Part shown: piece by piece, positions 8,286 to 19,308 of the stretch
Layout: every line of letters starts with the position of its first letter
How positions within the stretch are numbered: the first letter of the stretch is position 1
Assembly: GCA_963814865.1 (NCBI GenBank)
Contig: CAWFEN010000004.1
Span: 62,001 to 126,000 of the forward strand
Length of the DNA: 64,000 nucleotides
DNA from: AP-15 sp963814865
GTDB taxonomy: Bacteria; Pseudomonadota; Alphaproteobacteria; ATCC43930; CGMCC-115725
Reading direction: 5' to 3'
Made by a program: the position numbers and the translations under genes
Notes under the pieces: model-generated
What the model saw: the letters and a program-made list of their open reading frames with translations, nothing else
What the model was told of the DNA's origin: nothing
The model's database searches: none

Positions 8286-8365
8286 CGCTCCTTGTGGTGC
8301 TCAGCGGCGAGCCGACACGCATGCTGTCGCGCCATCAAGCTGCGCGTCCGCAGCAAATTCAAATT

Positions 8366-8383
8366 AAACCGGTGTAACGGTTT
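8366..8383. promoter_or_regulatory. Inverted repeat, candidate operator
   Basis: AAACCG and CGGTTT are separated by six bases, in a locally AT-rich spot of the 229-bp region between the SCO gene and the divergent GlsB/YeaQ gene. The place and symmetry fit a dimeric regulator site. No regulator is identified and no clear promoter hexamers were found with it. Confidence 0.3.
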
Positions 8384-8514
8384 GGCATCGGGACCGCTCG
8401 CGCCGGGGCAATCGATCGGTCCTGTTGCGGCCGACGACGGAGACGGGGTAGATCACTCACACGAATGAAGCCGGTGGTTTAGCGTTCTGCTGCCGGCCGA
8501 CCGGGAGGGACGAA

Positions 8515-8766
8515 ATGGTGCTGCACTGGATCGGGGTCATCATCATCGGCTTTGTCGCGGGTGCGATCGCCAAATTCTTTGTCCATGGGCCCGGCGGGTT
8601 CATCGTCACGACCCTGCTCGGCATCGTCGGCGCGATTTTTGCCACCTGGCTCGGGCAGCGCATCGGCTGGTATCCGCCGGGCCGAAATGCCGGCTTTATC
8701 GGCGCCGTCGTCGGCGCGGTGCTGATTCTGGTGATCTACCGGGCGATCGTCGGCGGCCCGCCCTGA
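8515..8766 (+). CDS. GlsB/YeaQ/YmgE-family small membrane protein
   Basis: An 83-residue, three-helix membrane protein: IGVIIIGFVAGAIAKFF, then GGFIVTTLLGIVGAIFATWL, then GFIGAVVGAVLILVIYRAIV. The glycine-rich spacing and GxxxG-like pairs are typical of the GlsB/YeaQ/YmgE stress-response (transglycosylase-associated) family. Physiological role unclear; in other bacteria related genes are induced by general or envelope stress. GGGAGGG ends five bases before ATG 8515. It stands alone before gyrA and is divergent from the SCO gene. Confidence 0.85.
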   Translation: MVLHWIGVIIIGFVAGAIAKFFVHGPGGFIVTTLLGIVGAIFATWLGQRIGWYPPGRNAGFIGAVVGAVLILVIYRAIVGGPP

Positions 8767-8917
8767 CCCCGGCCGGCCCGACCTTGGCCCGGGGTTTGTT
8801 CGCAGCTGCGAAATGCGGTAATCTGCTAGCCTGATTCTTGTATCATAGGATCGCGGCGGTGCCTCCGGTGCTGGGCCGCAGCTTCAGTTTCAGGCATCAC
8901 CACCTCACCGAGCATCC

Positions 8918-11769
<2,852 letters not shown>

Positions 11770-11773
<4 letters not shown>

Positions 11774-12312
11774 CCCAGCTGCGCATCGCAGTCTATCCCG
11801 GCACCTTCGACCCGATCACCAACGGCCATTCGGACATCATCCGCCGGGCCGCCAGGATCGTCGACCGGCTGGTGGTCGGCGTCGCCCGCAACGACGGCAA
11901 AGGGCCGCTTTTCGCCACCGACGAGCGGGTCGAGATCGTGCGCGACGAGATCGCCCATCTCGAAAACGGCGATGCCGAGCGGATCGAGGTGCGTGCTTTC
12001 GACAGCCTGCTGATGCATTTCGCCCAATCGGTCGGCGCCGGCATCATCATCCGCGGGCTGCGCGCGGTGTCGGATTTCGAGTACGAGTTCCAGATGGCCG
12101 GCATGAACGCCCGGCTCAACCCGCAGATCGAGACCATCTTTCTGATGGCCTCGGACCGCTACCAGTTCATCTCGTCGCGTTTCGTCAAGGAGATCGGCGC
12201 GCTCGGCGGCGACGTCTCGCATTTCGTCAGTCAGCGCGTCGCCCTGCGCCTTGCCGAGCGTTTCGCCGAGGGACGGGCCCAGCCGCGCCGCGCCGCGGCC
12301 GTCGCGGATTAG
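11770..12312 (+). CDS. coaD: Phosphopantetheine adenylyltransferase
   Basis: Catalyses the fourth step of coenzyme A synthesis, making dephospho-CoA from 4'-phosphopantetheine and ATP in the cytoplasm. The nucleotidyltransferase motif YPGTFDPITNGHSDII is at residues 9-24 and the second motif YQFISSRFVKEI near residues 136-147. At 180 residues it is slightly longer than the usual 160-165 because of a basic C-terminal tail (EGRAQPRRAAAVAD). It overlaps gyrA by four bases. A remnant of a coiled-coil gene ends against its stop from the other strand. Confidence 0.96.
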
Positions 12313-12390
12313 AACGCGGAGCTGCTCGCCTCGGGTCGTGCCTCGATCAGGCTGAGGCGGCGCTCGAGCCGCTCCGTCCTGCGGTCGAAG
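12309..12390 (-). pseudogene. 3' remnant of a small coiled-coil protein gene
   Basis: The minus strand here encodes DRRTERLERRLSLIEA and a short tail ending at a TAA that overlaps the coaD stop. This is very close to the end of the coiled-coil gene at 19061-19283 (NLERRIERIERRLSLIEA), also at the DNA level. Nothing upstream supplies the conserved N-terminal part (PENLVLRALRDIRE), and a hairpin and tRNA-Asn lie there instead. It is probably a truncated copy. Confidence 0.4.
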
Positions 12391-12395
12391 ACCGC

Positions 12396-12428
12396 GAAGG
12401 GGCTAGGCTGCTTCCGCCTAACCCCTTC
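12396..12428 (-). terminator. Hairpin after tRNA-Asn
   Basis: A 13-bp stem (GAAGGGGTTAGGC with GCCTAGCCCCTTC on the minus strand, one G-T wobble) around a 7-base loop, eight bases past the 3' end of tRNA-Asn. On the minus transcript the stem is unbroken, while the plus strand has a C-A mismatch. No T-run follows, so termination is inferred from position and stem strength. Confidence 0.45.
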
Positions 12429-12435
12429 ACCGAAT

Positions 12436-12511
12436 TGGCTCCCCGGGCCGGACTCGAACCAGCGACAAGGCGGTTAACAGCCGCCTGCTCTACCAACTGA
12501 GCTACCGGGGA
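12436..12511 (-). tRNA. tRNA-Asn (GTT)
   Basis: A 76-nt cloverleaf: acceptor TCCCCGG pairs with CCGGGGA, the D-arm contains AGCTCAGTTGGTAGAGC, the anticodon loop holds GTT, the T-arm contains GGTTCGAGTCC, the discriminator is G and CCA is encoded. It is followed by a hairpin and lies 29 bp downstream of tRNA-Cys on the same strand. Confidence 0.97.
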
Positions 12512-12540
12512 TCAGAGGCCCTTGCGGGCGCCACCCACCC

Positions 12541-12614
12541 TGGAGGCCGGAAGCGGAATCGAACCGCTGTACGAGGATTTGCAGTCCTCTGCATAGCCAC
12601 TCTGCCATCCGGCC
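12541..12614 (-). tRNA. tRNA-Cys (GCA)
   Basis: A 74-nt cloverleaf: acceptor GGCCGGA pairs with TCCGGCC, the anticodon loop CTGCAAA gives GCA, the T-arm contains GGTTCGATTCC, the discriminator is T and CCA is encoded. It is probably transcribed with tRNA-Asn, away from rpoZ. Confidence 0.97.
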
Positions 12615-12707
12615 GGCGCCGCTGATATAGGCGCGCGCCGGGACCAGGGTCAAGCACGGGCCGCCTGCGGGGATCTGCAGCGCGGCGCGCTGGCACTGCC
12701 AGCGCTG

Positions 12708-12736
12708 TTGCCGCCCGTCCCGGACCCCCCTATATT
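12708..12736 (+). promoter_or_regulatory. Promoter for rpoZ-rsh
   Basis: TTGCCG (12708-12713) and TATATT (12731-12736) are 17 bases apart, a good sigma-70-type pair. It lies 31 bases before rpoZ ATG 12768 and uses the same -35 as the proposed nuo promoter. Confidence 0.6.
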
Positions 12737-12767
12737 CCAGGGTTTAACGCTAGGGAAGAGTAGAGAG

Positions 12768-13322
12768 ATGGCGCGCGTCACCGTCGAGGATTGTGTAGTC
12801 AAGATTCCCAACCGGTTCGAGCTGGTTTTGCTCGCCGCGCAGCGCGCCAGAGAAATTACCTCCGGCGCACCGCTGACGCTCGATCGCGACGACGATAAGA
12901 ACCCGGTCATCGCGCTGCGCGAGATTGCCGACGAGACGGTCGGCCTCCTTCATCTGCGGGAGTCGGTCGTGCGCGGCATGCAGAAGCATGTCGAAATCGA
13001 CGAGCCCGAGGAAACCCTCGAGCTCGAGGTCGATCCGGCGGTATTCGGGGTCGCCGCGCCGCTCTCCGCCCTCGGCGAAGACGAGGAGGAGGCCGGCGTC
13101 GAGGTGCTCGGTGTCGGCGAAGACGATAGCGGCGAGGAGGATGGAATCGAGGCGCTGGATGCCGGCGAGGACGGCATCGACGCGGAGGCGAGCGTCGACA
13201 CTGCGGATGAGGAAGCGCTCGACGCGGAGCTTGCCGAAGATATCCTCGCGGAGGAGGAAGACCTCGATCTGGCCGATGCTCCGGCGCGCGATCTGTCCGC
13301 TGATTTCGACGAGGAGGTCTGA
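12768..13322 (+). CDS. rpoZ: RNA polymerase omega subunit with long acidic tail
   Basis: Omega helps fold and hold the beta' subunit of RNA polymerase. Residues 1-60 are typical: MARVTVEDCVVKIPNRFELV, LLAAQRAREI, then DKNPVIALREIAD. The protein is 184 residues, about twice the E. coli length; residues from about 75 on are an acidic extension dense in Glu and Asp (for example EDILAEEEDLDLADAP), likely disordered. ATG 12768 gives the standard N-terminus, and AGGGAAGAGTAGAGAG precedes it. The following gene is the ppGpp enzyme rsh, the usual alphaproteobacterial order and functionally apt because omega is part of a ppGpp site in E. coli. Confidence 0.93.
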   Translation: MARVTVEDCVVKIPNRFELVLLAAQRAREITSGAPLTLDRDDDKNPVIALREIADETVGLLHLRESVVRGMQKHVEIDEPEETLELEVDPAVFGVAAPLSALGEDEEEAGVEVLGVGEDDSGEEDGIEALDAGEDGIDAEASVDTADEEALDAELAEDILAEEEDLDLADAPARDLSADFDEEV

Positions 13323-13428
13323 CCGCGGGCGCCTCGCCTTACTCGGCCGGAGCGCGGATGAGCCCGCTGTCGCAGCGTCGAGCATGGCGGCTGCGCACGC
13401 GCTCGGACAAGACGGCCGACACGCCGCC

Positions 13429-15567
13429 ATGATGCGCCAATTCGAGCTGGTCGAGCTCGTTAAATCCTACGACCCGAACGCCGACGACGGTGCGCTCAAC
13501 CGCGCCTATGTCTATTCGATGAAGGCGCACGGCAGCCAGCTGCGGGCTTCGGGCGATCCCTATTTTTCCCATCCGGTCGAGGTCGCCGGCATCCTCGCCC
13601 AGATGCGGCTCGATACGGCCTCGATCGTCACCGGGCTGCTGCACGATACGGTCGAGGACACGGTTGCTACCCTCGACGACATCAAGCGGCTGTTCGGCCA
13701 CGAGATCACCCGGCTCGTCGATGGCGTGACCAAGCTGTCGCGGATCGAGCTGCAGTCCGATCAGACCAAACAGGCCGAGAATTTCCGCAAGCTCGTCCTC
13801 GCCATGTCCGAGGACATTCGCGTGCTGCTGGTCAAGCTCGCCGACCGTCTGCACAACATGCGGACTCTGCGCTTTATCCAGGACGGCGAAAAGCGCCGGC
13901 GCATCGCGCGCGAAACGATGGACATTTTCGCCCCACTCGCCGAGCGCATCGGCATGCACCGGATGAAGGACGAGCTCGAGGATCTGGCCTTTGCCGAGCT
14001 TTACCCCGACGCCCGCGCCGGCATTCTGGCCCGCCTCGATTTCCTGCGCGACAAGGGCGCCGTCATCGTGCCGCGCATCCTTGCCGAGCTCGGCTGCAAG
14101 CTTGCCGAAGGCGGCCTCGCCGGCGCCGCCGTTTCCGGGCGGGAGAAGTCGCCCTACTCGATCTGGCACAAGATGCAGACCAAGAACGTCGCCTTCGAGC
14201 AGCTTTCGGATGTGATGGCGTTTCGCGTTCTCGTCGGCGACATGGCCGATTGCTACCACGCGCTCGGCATCATTCACGCCGCCTATCATGTCGTTCCCGG
14301 CCGCTTCAAGGACTACATTTCGACCCCCAAGCTGAACAATTACCGCTCGCTGCACACCGGCGTGATCGGTCCCGAGCAGCAGCGCATCGAGGTGCAGATC
14401 CGCACCGCAGAGATGCACGCGGTTGCCGAGCTCGGCGTCGCCGCGCATTGGAGCTACAAGCAGGGCGCCGGCAAGACCGAAGGGCCGCAATACCGCTGGC
14501 TGCGCGAGCTGTTGGACATTCTCGACCACGCCTCGGGGCCGGAAGAGTTTCTCGAGCATACCAAGCTCGAAATGTTCCAGGACCAGGTCTTCGCCTTCAC
14601 TCCGAAGGGCGATCTGATCGCCTTGCCGCGCGGCGCCACGGCCGTCGATTTTGCCTATGCGGTCCATTCCGAGATCGGCGACACCTGTGTCGGCGCCAAG
14701 ATCAACGGCCGGCTGGTGCCGCTGCGCTCCGAGCTCGGCAATGGCGATCAGGTCGAGATCGTCACCTCGAAGGCGCAGCATCCGTCGCCGACTTGGGAGC
14801 GGTTTGTCGTCACCGGCAAGGCGCGCGCCCGCATCCGCCGCTTTATCCGCACCCAGCAACGCACCCAATATCTCGATCTCGGCCGCGCCATCTTGCAAAA
14901 GGCGTTCCGCCAGGACGGCCAGGAGTTCTCGGAACGGCCGCTCGAACCGGTGCTGAAAACCTTCAGCTGCCCGAGCGTCGAGGATCTCTATGTCGCGGTC
15001 GGGCAGGGGTTGGCCACCGGCCGTGCGGTCGTCAACGCCGCCTTTCCGCAGCAGCAGGAAGCCAGGGCCAAGGTCGTCTCGCTGGCGCGCGCGCGGCGCA
15101 AGGCCGGGCACAACGATACGGCGGTGGCGATCCGCGGCCTGATCCCGGGCATGGCGCTGCATTTCGCCGGATGCTGCCACCCGATACCCGGCGACCGCAT
15201 CGTCGGCATCGTCACCACCGGCAAGGGGGTCACGATTCACACGATCGACTGCGAGACGCTCGAAAACTTCGCCGAGACGCCGGAGCGCTGGCTCGACGTC
15301 GCCTGGAGCAGCAGCGAGGCCGACGCGATCCATGTCGGCCGGCTCAACGTCATGATCACCAACGAGCCCGGCAATCTCGGCAGCCTGACGACGGTGATCG
15401 GCAAGCAGGGCGGCAACATCAGCAATTTGAAGATCACCAACCGCTCGTCCGATTTTTTCGAGATCATGCTCGACATCGAGGTCGCCGACGTCAAGCACCT
15501 GACGACGATCATCGCCGCCCTGCGCGCCAACCCGGTCATCAACTCCGTCGAGCGGGCGCGCGGCTGA
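13429..15567 (+). CDS. rsh: Bifunctional (p)ppGpp synthetase/hydrolase Rsh (SpoT/RelA)
   Basis: Makes and breaks the alarmone (p)ppGpp in the stringent response. Order of domains in about 712 residues: HD hydrolase (FSHPVEVAGIL, LLHDTVEDT), synthetase (KSPYSIWHKMQTKN, GRFKDYISTPKLNNYRSLHT, IEVQIRTAEMHAVAELGVA), TGS (VFAFTPKGDLIALPRGAT), a zinc-finger-like stretch with HFAGCCHPIPGD, and a C-terminal ACT domain. RFKD rather than the RelA ExDD signature, with intact HD residues, points to a two-way enzyme. The start is ATG 13429 (a second ATG follows directly), matching the family N-terminus MMRQFELVELV; ATG 13384 is possible. Its stop is four bases before acpS. Confidence 0.93.
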   Translation: MMRQFELVELVKSYDPNADDGALNRAYVYSMKAHGSQLRASGDPYFSHPVEVAGILAQMRLDTASIVTGLLHDTVEDTVATLDDIKRLFGHEITRLVDGVTKLSRIELQSDQTKQAENFRKLVLAMSEDIRVLLVKLADRLHNMRTLRFIQDGEKRRRIARETMDIFAPLAERIGMHRMKDELEDLAFAELYPDARAGILARLDFLRDKGAVIVPRILAELGCKLAEGGLAGAAVSGREKSPYSIWHKMQTKNVAFEQLSDVMAFRVLVGDMADCYHALGIIHAAYHVVPGRFKDYISTPKLNNYRSLHTGVIGPEQQRIEVQIRTAEMHAVAELGVAAHWSYKQGAGKTEGPQYRWLRELLDILDHASGPEEFLEHTKLEMFQDQVFAFTPKGDLIALPRGATAVDFAYAVHSEIGDTCVGAKINGRLVPLRSELGNGDQVEIVTSKAQHPSPTWERFVVTGKARARIRRFIRTQQRTQYLDLGRAILQKAFRQDGQEFSERPLEPVLKTFSCPSVEDLYVAVGQGLATGRAVVNAAFPQQQEARAKVVSLARARRKAGHNDTAVAIRGLIPGMALHFAGCCHPIPGDRIVGIVTTGKGVTIHTIDCETLENFAETPERWLDVAWSSSEADAIHVGRLNVMITNEPGNLGSLTTVIGKQGGNISNLKITNRSSDFFEIMLDIEVADVKHLTTIIAALRANPVINSVERARG

Positions 15568-15571
15568 GGCG

Positions 15572-15973
15572 ATGATCCTCGGCCTCGGCAGCGATCTCGT
15601 CGACATCCGCCGCATCGAGCAGGTGATCGAGCGCTTTGGCGCCCGCTTTCTCGACCGCATCTTTACCGAGGCCGAGCGCCGCCGCTGCGACCGGCGCGCC
15701 GACCGGGCGGCGAGCTATGCCCGCCGCTTCGCCGCCAAGGAGGCCTGTTCCAAGGCGCTCGGCACCGGCTTTCGCCGTGGCGTGTACTGGCGTGATCTCG
15801 CGGTCGTCAACCTGCCCTCGGGGCAGCCGTCGATGCAGCTGACCGGCGGTGCGCGGCGCCGGCTCGACGAAATTACGCCGGCCGGGATGACGCCGCGCCT
15901 CGACGTGACCCTGACCGACGAGCCGCCGATCGCCCAGGCCGTCGTGATCATCACCGCCGTGCCCGCCGGCTGA
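15572..15973 (+). CDS. acpS: Holo-[acyl-carrier-protein] synthase
   Basis: Transfers the 4'-phosphopantetheine arm from CoA to acyl carrier protein. The 133-residue chain opens with MILGLGSDLVDIRRIEQVIE (the metal-binding Asp lies in GSDLVDI) and has the second motif YARRFAAKEACSKALGTGF near residues 48-66, where Glu in AAKEA is the catalytic metal ligand. Length is normal. It starts four bases after rsh, and lepB begins 84 bases later. rsh, acpS, lepB and rnc in this order are common in the class. Confidence 0.95.
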   Translation: MILGLGSDLVDIRRIEQVIERFGARFLDRIFTEAERRRCDRRADRAASYARRFAAKEACSKALGTGFRRGVYWRDLAVVNLPSGQPSMQLTGGARRRLDEITPAGMTPRLDVTLTDEPPIAQAVVIITAVPAG

Positions 15974-16057
15974 GGCCAATCGATGGTCGCAGCACGCTTG
16001 ACTTGCGGGATCGCGCTTGGCTTGATCCGGCGCGTATCGAGTTCGACAAGGCACTCC

Positions 16058-16828
16058 ATGAAATCCAATTCCGCACGCAAGGTCATCGCCAAAAAAAAAT
16101 CGTCTGGCGGTGTCGTCGATACCATAAAGACTGTTGTCTATGCAATTCTGATAGCGTTAGTCGTACGTACCGTTGCGTATGAGCCGTTCAATATCCCATC
16201 GGGCTCGATGATTCCGACGCTGTTGGTCGGTGATTATTTATTTGTTTCCAAATTCTCCTATGGATACAGCCGGTACTCTTTGCCGTTCGGACTGCCGCTG
16301 TTTTCGGGGCGGATATTATTCCATCCTCCCGAGCGCGGCGACGTGATTGTCTTCAAACTGCCGACCGATAATTCGACTGATTATATCAAGCGGGTCATCG
16401 GCCTGCCGGGCGACACGATTCAGATGAAGGAGGGCCAGCTTTACATCAATGGTACGGAAGTGCCGCGCAAGCGCATCGCGGATTATCTCTATCAGGAGGA
16501 CAACGGCACCATTATCCCGCTCGCCGAATATATCGAGACCTTGCCCAATGGAGTGCAGCACCCGATCATCAAGATGGGCGATAACGGCCCGCTCGACAAC
16601 ACCCAAATCTACCACGTGCCGCCCGGAGACTATTTCATGATGGGCGACAACCGCGACAATTCGGAGGACAGCCGGGTGCTGTCGGCGGTCGGCTACGTCC
16701 CGGCAGAAAACCTGGTCGGGAAGGCGCAATTCATCTTTTTCTCGACCAACGGATCGGCCCGGTTCTGGGAATTCTGGAAATGGCCGTTCGCGATCCGCTA
16801 TGGCCGGCTGCTCCACGGCATCGATTGA
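16058..16828 (+). CDS. lepB: Signal peptidase I
   Basis: Membrane-bound peptidase that cuts Sec and Tat signal peptides. After a short basic N-terminus (ARKVIAKKKSS) a single membrane segment VVYAILIALVVRTVAY leads to the periplasmic domain. The catalytic Ser is in PSGSMIPTL, the catalytic Lys in YIKRVIGLPGD, and MMGDNRDNSEDSR is the family box near the C-terminus. ATG 16058 gives 256 residues; the in-frame start at 15983 adds a doubtful tail. Bases 16080-16260 are lower in GC than the surroundings. It overlaps nothing, and rnc follows after 16 bases. Confidence 0.93.
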   Translation: MKSNSARKVIAKKKSSGGVVDTIKTVVYAILIALVVRTVAYEPFNIPSGSMIPTLLVGDYLFVSKFSYGYSRYSLPFGLPLFSGRILFHPPERGDVIVFKLPTDNSTDYIKRVIGLPGDTIQMKEGQLYINGTEVPRKRIADYLYQEDNGTIIPLAEYIETLPNGVQHPIIKMGDNGPLDNTQIYHVPPGDYFMMGDNRDNSEDSRVLSAVGYVPAENLVGKAQFIFFSTNGSARFWEFWKWPFAIRYGRLLHGID

Positions 16829-16844
16829 GTGGCCGGGCGCGGCG

Positions 16845-17615
16845 ATGGAGGCTGCACCGAGGCCGGCGGGTGACGCGGAAGCTCGATCGCGTGCCGCATC
16901 GGGCCATGGCTCGCGTGCCGATGAACTCGCCCTTGTGATCGGCCATCGGTTCGCCCGGCCCGATCTGATCGAGCAGGCCCTGACCCATCCGAGCGCGCTC
17001 GGCCCCGAGCGCCGCCGCGGCCGGCGGCGGCCGGCGGAGAAGCACGGATACGAGCGCCTCGAATTTCTCGGCGACCGGGTGCTTGGCCTCGTCGTCGCCG
17101 ACCTCCTGTGGCAGCGGTTCGAGAGCGAGCCCGAGGGTCCGCTGACCCGACGCCATACGCATCTCGTCCGCCGCGACACGCTCGCCCGGGTGGCCGAGGC
17201 GATCGGGCTCGGATCGCGTCTCGTGCTGTCCCCTGCCGAAGCCGCCGCCGGCGGGGCCGCCAACCCCGGCATCCTCGCCGATGCGTGCGAGGCGGTAATC
17301 GCCGCGATCTACCTCGATGGCGGCTTCGCCGCGGCCGCGGAGTTCGTCCGCCGGTGGTGGGAGCCGCTGATTGCCGGGATGGAGGGGCCGCCGAGCGACC
17401 CCAAGACCGCGCTGCAGGAATGGGCCCAGGCGCGCGGATTGGCGCTGCCGGCCTACCGGCTCGTCGCCGCCGGCGGACCCGATCACGCGCCGCTCTTCAC
17501 GGTCTCGGCGAGCGTCGCCGGCGGCGATCCCGCCACCGCGACCGCCTCGTCGAAGCGTCTCGCCGAGACCAGGGCTGCCGCGGCGCTGCTCGATCGCCTC
17601 GCGGTCAAAACCTGA
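16845..17615 (+). CDS. rnc: Ribonuclease III
   Basis: Cuts double-stranded RNA in rRNA and mRNA maturation. The catalytic signature YERLEFLGDRVLGLVVADLL is near residues 68-87 (Arg replaces the usual Ser after GD), and the second acidic cluster ADACEAVIAAIYLDGG is near 145-160. The double-stranded RNA-binding domain follows from DPKTALQEWAQARGL to the end, with the usual AxxxAA helix. ATG 16845 avoids overlap with lepB; ATG 16800 would overlap it by 29 bases. era and recO, which often follow rnc in this class, are absent; a convergent nnrS gene is there instead. Confidence 0.93.
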   Translation: MEAAPRPAGDAEARSRAASGHGSRADELALVIGHRFARPDLIEQALTHPSALGPERRRGRRRPAEKHGYERLEFLGDRVLGLVVADLLWQRFESEPEGPLTRRHTHLVRRDTLARVAEAIGLGSRLVLSPAEAAAGGAANPGILADACEAVIAAIYLDGGFAAAAEFVRRWWEPLIAGMEGPPSDPKTALQEWAQARGLALPAYRLVAAGGPDHAPLFTVSASVAGGDPATATASSKRLAETRAAAALLDRLAVKT

Positions 17616-17636
17616 CGCGCGCCCTTTGCTCGATCC

Positions 17637-18845
17637 TCAGATCGGCCGCGCGCCCGCAGCCGTCACCCGAGGCAGCGCGAGCGGCCCTGCGTAGAGCAGC
17701 ACGAACAGCCCAAAGGCGCCGCTCCACGCCGCCCCGGCAAGGACCAGCAACAGCAGGTATTCGGCGCCGCCGAGCGGGGCCAGCAGGCGAAGAACGGCGG
17801 CGAGCGTGACCAATCCGTAGATCGTCACCGTGCCGGGGCCGGCGACCAGCGGCCGTCCGGTGTGGCCGAGCGAGGCGCGGGTCATCACGGCGAGCGTCAT
17901 CGTGCCGATCGCGCCGACGGTCAGCGCGTGCAGCGCCGCCGTCTGCGGCAGCACCCCGATCATGCGGTTGCCGGCGAGCAGCAAAAAACCGACCGCGAGC
18001 CAGCCATAGCCGAGGTGAAGCACCCAGAGCAGCGGCTCGCGCATTGTCGCACGGCCGCGCCAGCGCGCCAGACGCAGCGCCAGGGCGATGCCGGCGGCAA
18101 GCTCGGCCCAAGGGGCGGCCGGCGCTTCGGGCGCGGCCACCCAGAAAGCCAAGGCGACCACGATCGCTGCCAGAGCAGCGCGGTCGACATTGTCGAACGA
18201 GGCGGGAGGCGGCATCCCGGGCCGCTGCTTCGTAAGCCAGTTCCGGGTGAAGCTGGGAACGATGCGGCCGCCGACAAAGCTGATCAGCATCAGCAGCGTC
18301 GCGATGCCGATGCGGTTGCCGAGCTCGGCGGTCGGGGCGATGCCGACCGCCTCGAGATGGACCAGCAGGTTGCCGAGGAGCAGCAGCGCCAGCGCCGCCA
18401 GCATCGGCAGGTTGCGCCAGTTCCGCCCGACGAGGATCTCGCGGCCGATCACCGCCAGGAAAGCGACCGGAAAGGCGAGGTCGGCGAGCATCGCGCCGCC
18501 GGCCCCGATCCGCGCCGAAGCGAACATGGCCAGCCGTCCTGCGCCCCACAGCAGCACCAGGAGGGCGAGCGGCCCGCCCTGCAGCGGCATGCGGCCGGTC
18601 CAGTTCGGGATCGCCGTCAGCAGGAAACCGGCGACGGCCGCGGCGCCGAAGCCGAAGACCATTTCGTGGGCATGCCAGACGGCCGCAGGCAATGCCGTCG
18701 GCACTGTTGCCGCGCCGGCGAGGAATGCCAGCCACAGCGGTATGGCGAGCGCCGACCACAGCGCCGACAACAGGAAAAACGGGCGGAATCCTGCCGATAG
18801 GATCGTCGGACCGCTGTGCGGGCGATAGCGAGGAATTGCGGACAC
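17637..18845 (-). CDS. nnrS: NnrS-family heme-copper membrane protein
   Basis: A 402-residue protein with about twelve hydrophobic segments. GFRPFFLLSALWSALAIPLW at the N-terminus, WHAHEMVFGFGAAAVAGFLL near residue 57 and LHALTVGAIGTMTLAVMTR near 310 are NnrS hallmarks, with conserved His residues thought to bind metal or heme. In other bacteria NnrS protects against nitric oxide and is often found with denitrification genes; none are present here, so its trigger is unknown. It converges on rnc with a 21-bp gap. Identification is firm, function in this organism inferred. Confidence 0.9.
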   Translation of the reverse strand: MSAIPRYRPHSGPTILSAGFRPFFLLSALWSALAIPLWLAFLAGAATVPTALPAAVWHAHEMVFGFGAAAVAGFLLTAIPNWTGRMPLQGGPLALLVLLWGAGRLAMFASARIGAGGAMLADLAFPVAFLAVIGREILVGRNWRNLPMLAALALLLLGNLLVHLEAVGIAPTAELGNRIGIATLLMLISFVGGRIVPSFTRNWLTKQRPGMPPPASFDNVDRAALAAIVVALAFWVAAPEAPAAPWAELAAGIALALRLARWRGRATMREPLLWVLHLGYGWLAVGFLLLAGNRMIGVLPQTAALHALTVGAIGTMTLAVMTRASLGHTGRPLVAGPGTVTIYGLVTLAAVLRLLAPLGGAEYLLLLVLAGAAWSGAFGLFVLLYAGPLALPRVTAAGARPI

Positions 18846-18933
18846 GGTATCCTGATCTCAGGTCGGCCGGCTCCGGGGCTCGGCTGCTGACATCTGGGCA
18901 CGCGCCGCCGCCGCGTCGAGGGCCGGCTCGGCG

Positions 18934-19041
18934 CTACCCCTGCGCCCGCGCGCGCTGCCGCCGCCGCTTCGCCTTCAGCTTGGCCTTGTGCCGGTTCGAG
19001 CGTTCGAGGGTCCTCGGCTTCCGCCCTTGGTCGCGTTTCAT
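18934..19041 (-). CDS. 35-residue highly basic small protein
   Basis: A short frame from ATG 19041, preceded by GGAG nine bases upstream, reads MKRDQGRKPRTLERSNRHKA then KLKAKRRRQRARAQG. About half the residues are Lys or Arg, so binding to RNA or DNA is likely but unproven. It was too short for routine ORF calling. Support comes from the well-placed ribosome site, the strongly biased composition and its location in an otherwise empty stretch between nnrS and tRNA-His. I do not recognise a family. Confidence 0.45.
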   Translation of the reverse strand: MKRDQGRKPRTLERSNRHKAKLKAKRRRQRARAQG

Positions 19042-19060
19042 CGCCGTTCTCCGTTTCCGC

Positions 19061-19283
19061 TCACGCTTCGATCAGGCTCAGCCGCCGCTCGATGCGCTCG
19101 ATCCGGCGCTCCAGGTTGTCAAGGCGCAGCCGGGTCGCGGCGTAATCGACTTTCATCGCCGCCAGATCGCGCTCGACCGCGCTGAGCCGCAGGACCCTCA
19201 TCCAGTTTGCGGAGGATCGCATCGGATTGTTCTCTGATGTCGCGCAGGGCTCGGAGAACGAGATTTTCAGGTTCGTCGACCAT
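19061..19283 (-). pseudogene. Small coiled-coil protein, frameshifted
   Basis: From ATG 19283 the frame reads MVDEPENLVLRALRDIREQS and DAILRKLDE; after an extra base in the CCC run at 19195-19197 the other frame continues VLRLSAVERDLAAMKVDYAA and RLDNLERRIERIERRLSLIE. Removing one base gives 73 residues with a clean heptad coiled coil. Short proteins beginning PENLVLxxLRxIR are common in alphaproteobacteria and have no known function. The gene starts 25 bases past the end of tRNA-His on the same strand. A truncated copy of its 3' end lies beside tRNA-Asn at 12309-12390. Confidence 0.6.
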
Positions 19284-19308
19284 TGGCTGGCTTCCGCGCG
19301 GAATATTG

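Noticed and set aside
12925..15567. An 880-codon version of rsh
   Set aside because: The first 168 codons are a shadow of rpoZ; the rsh family starts at MMRQFELV.
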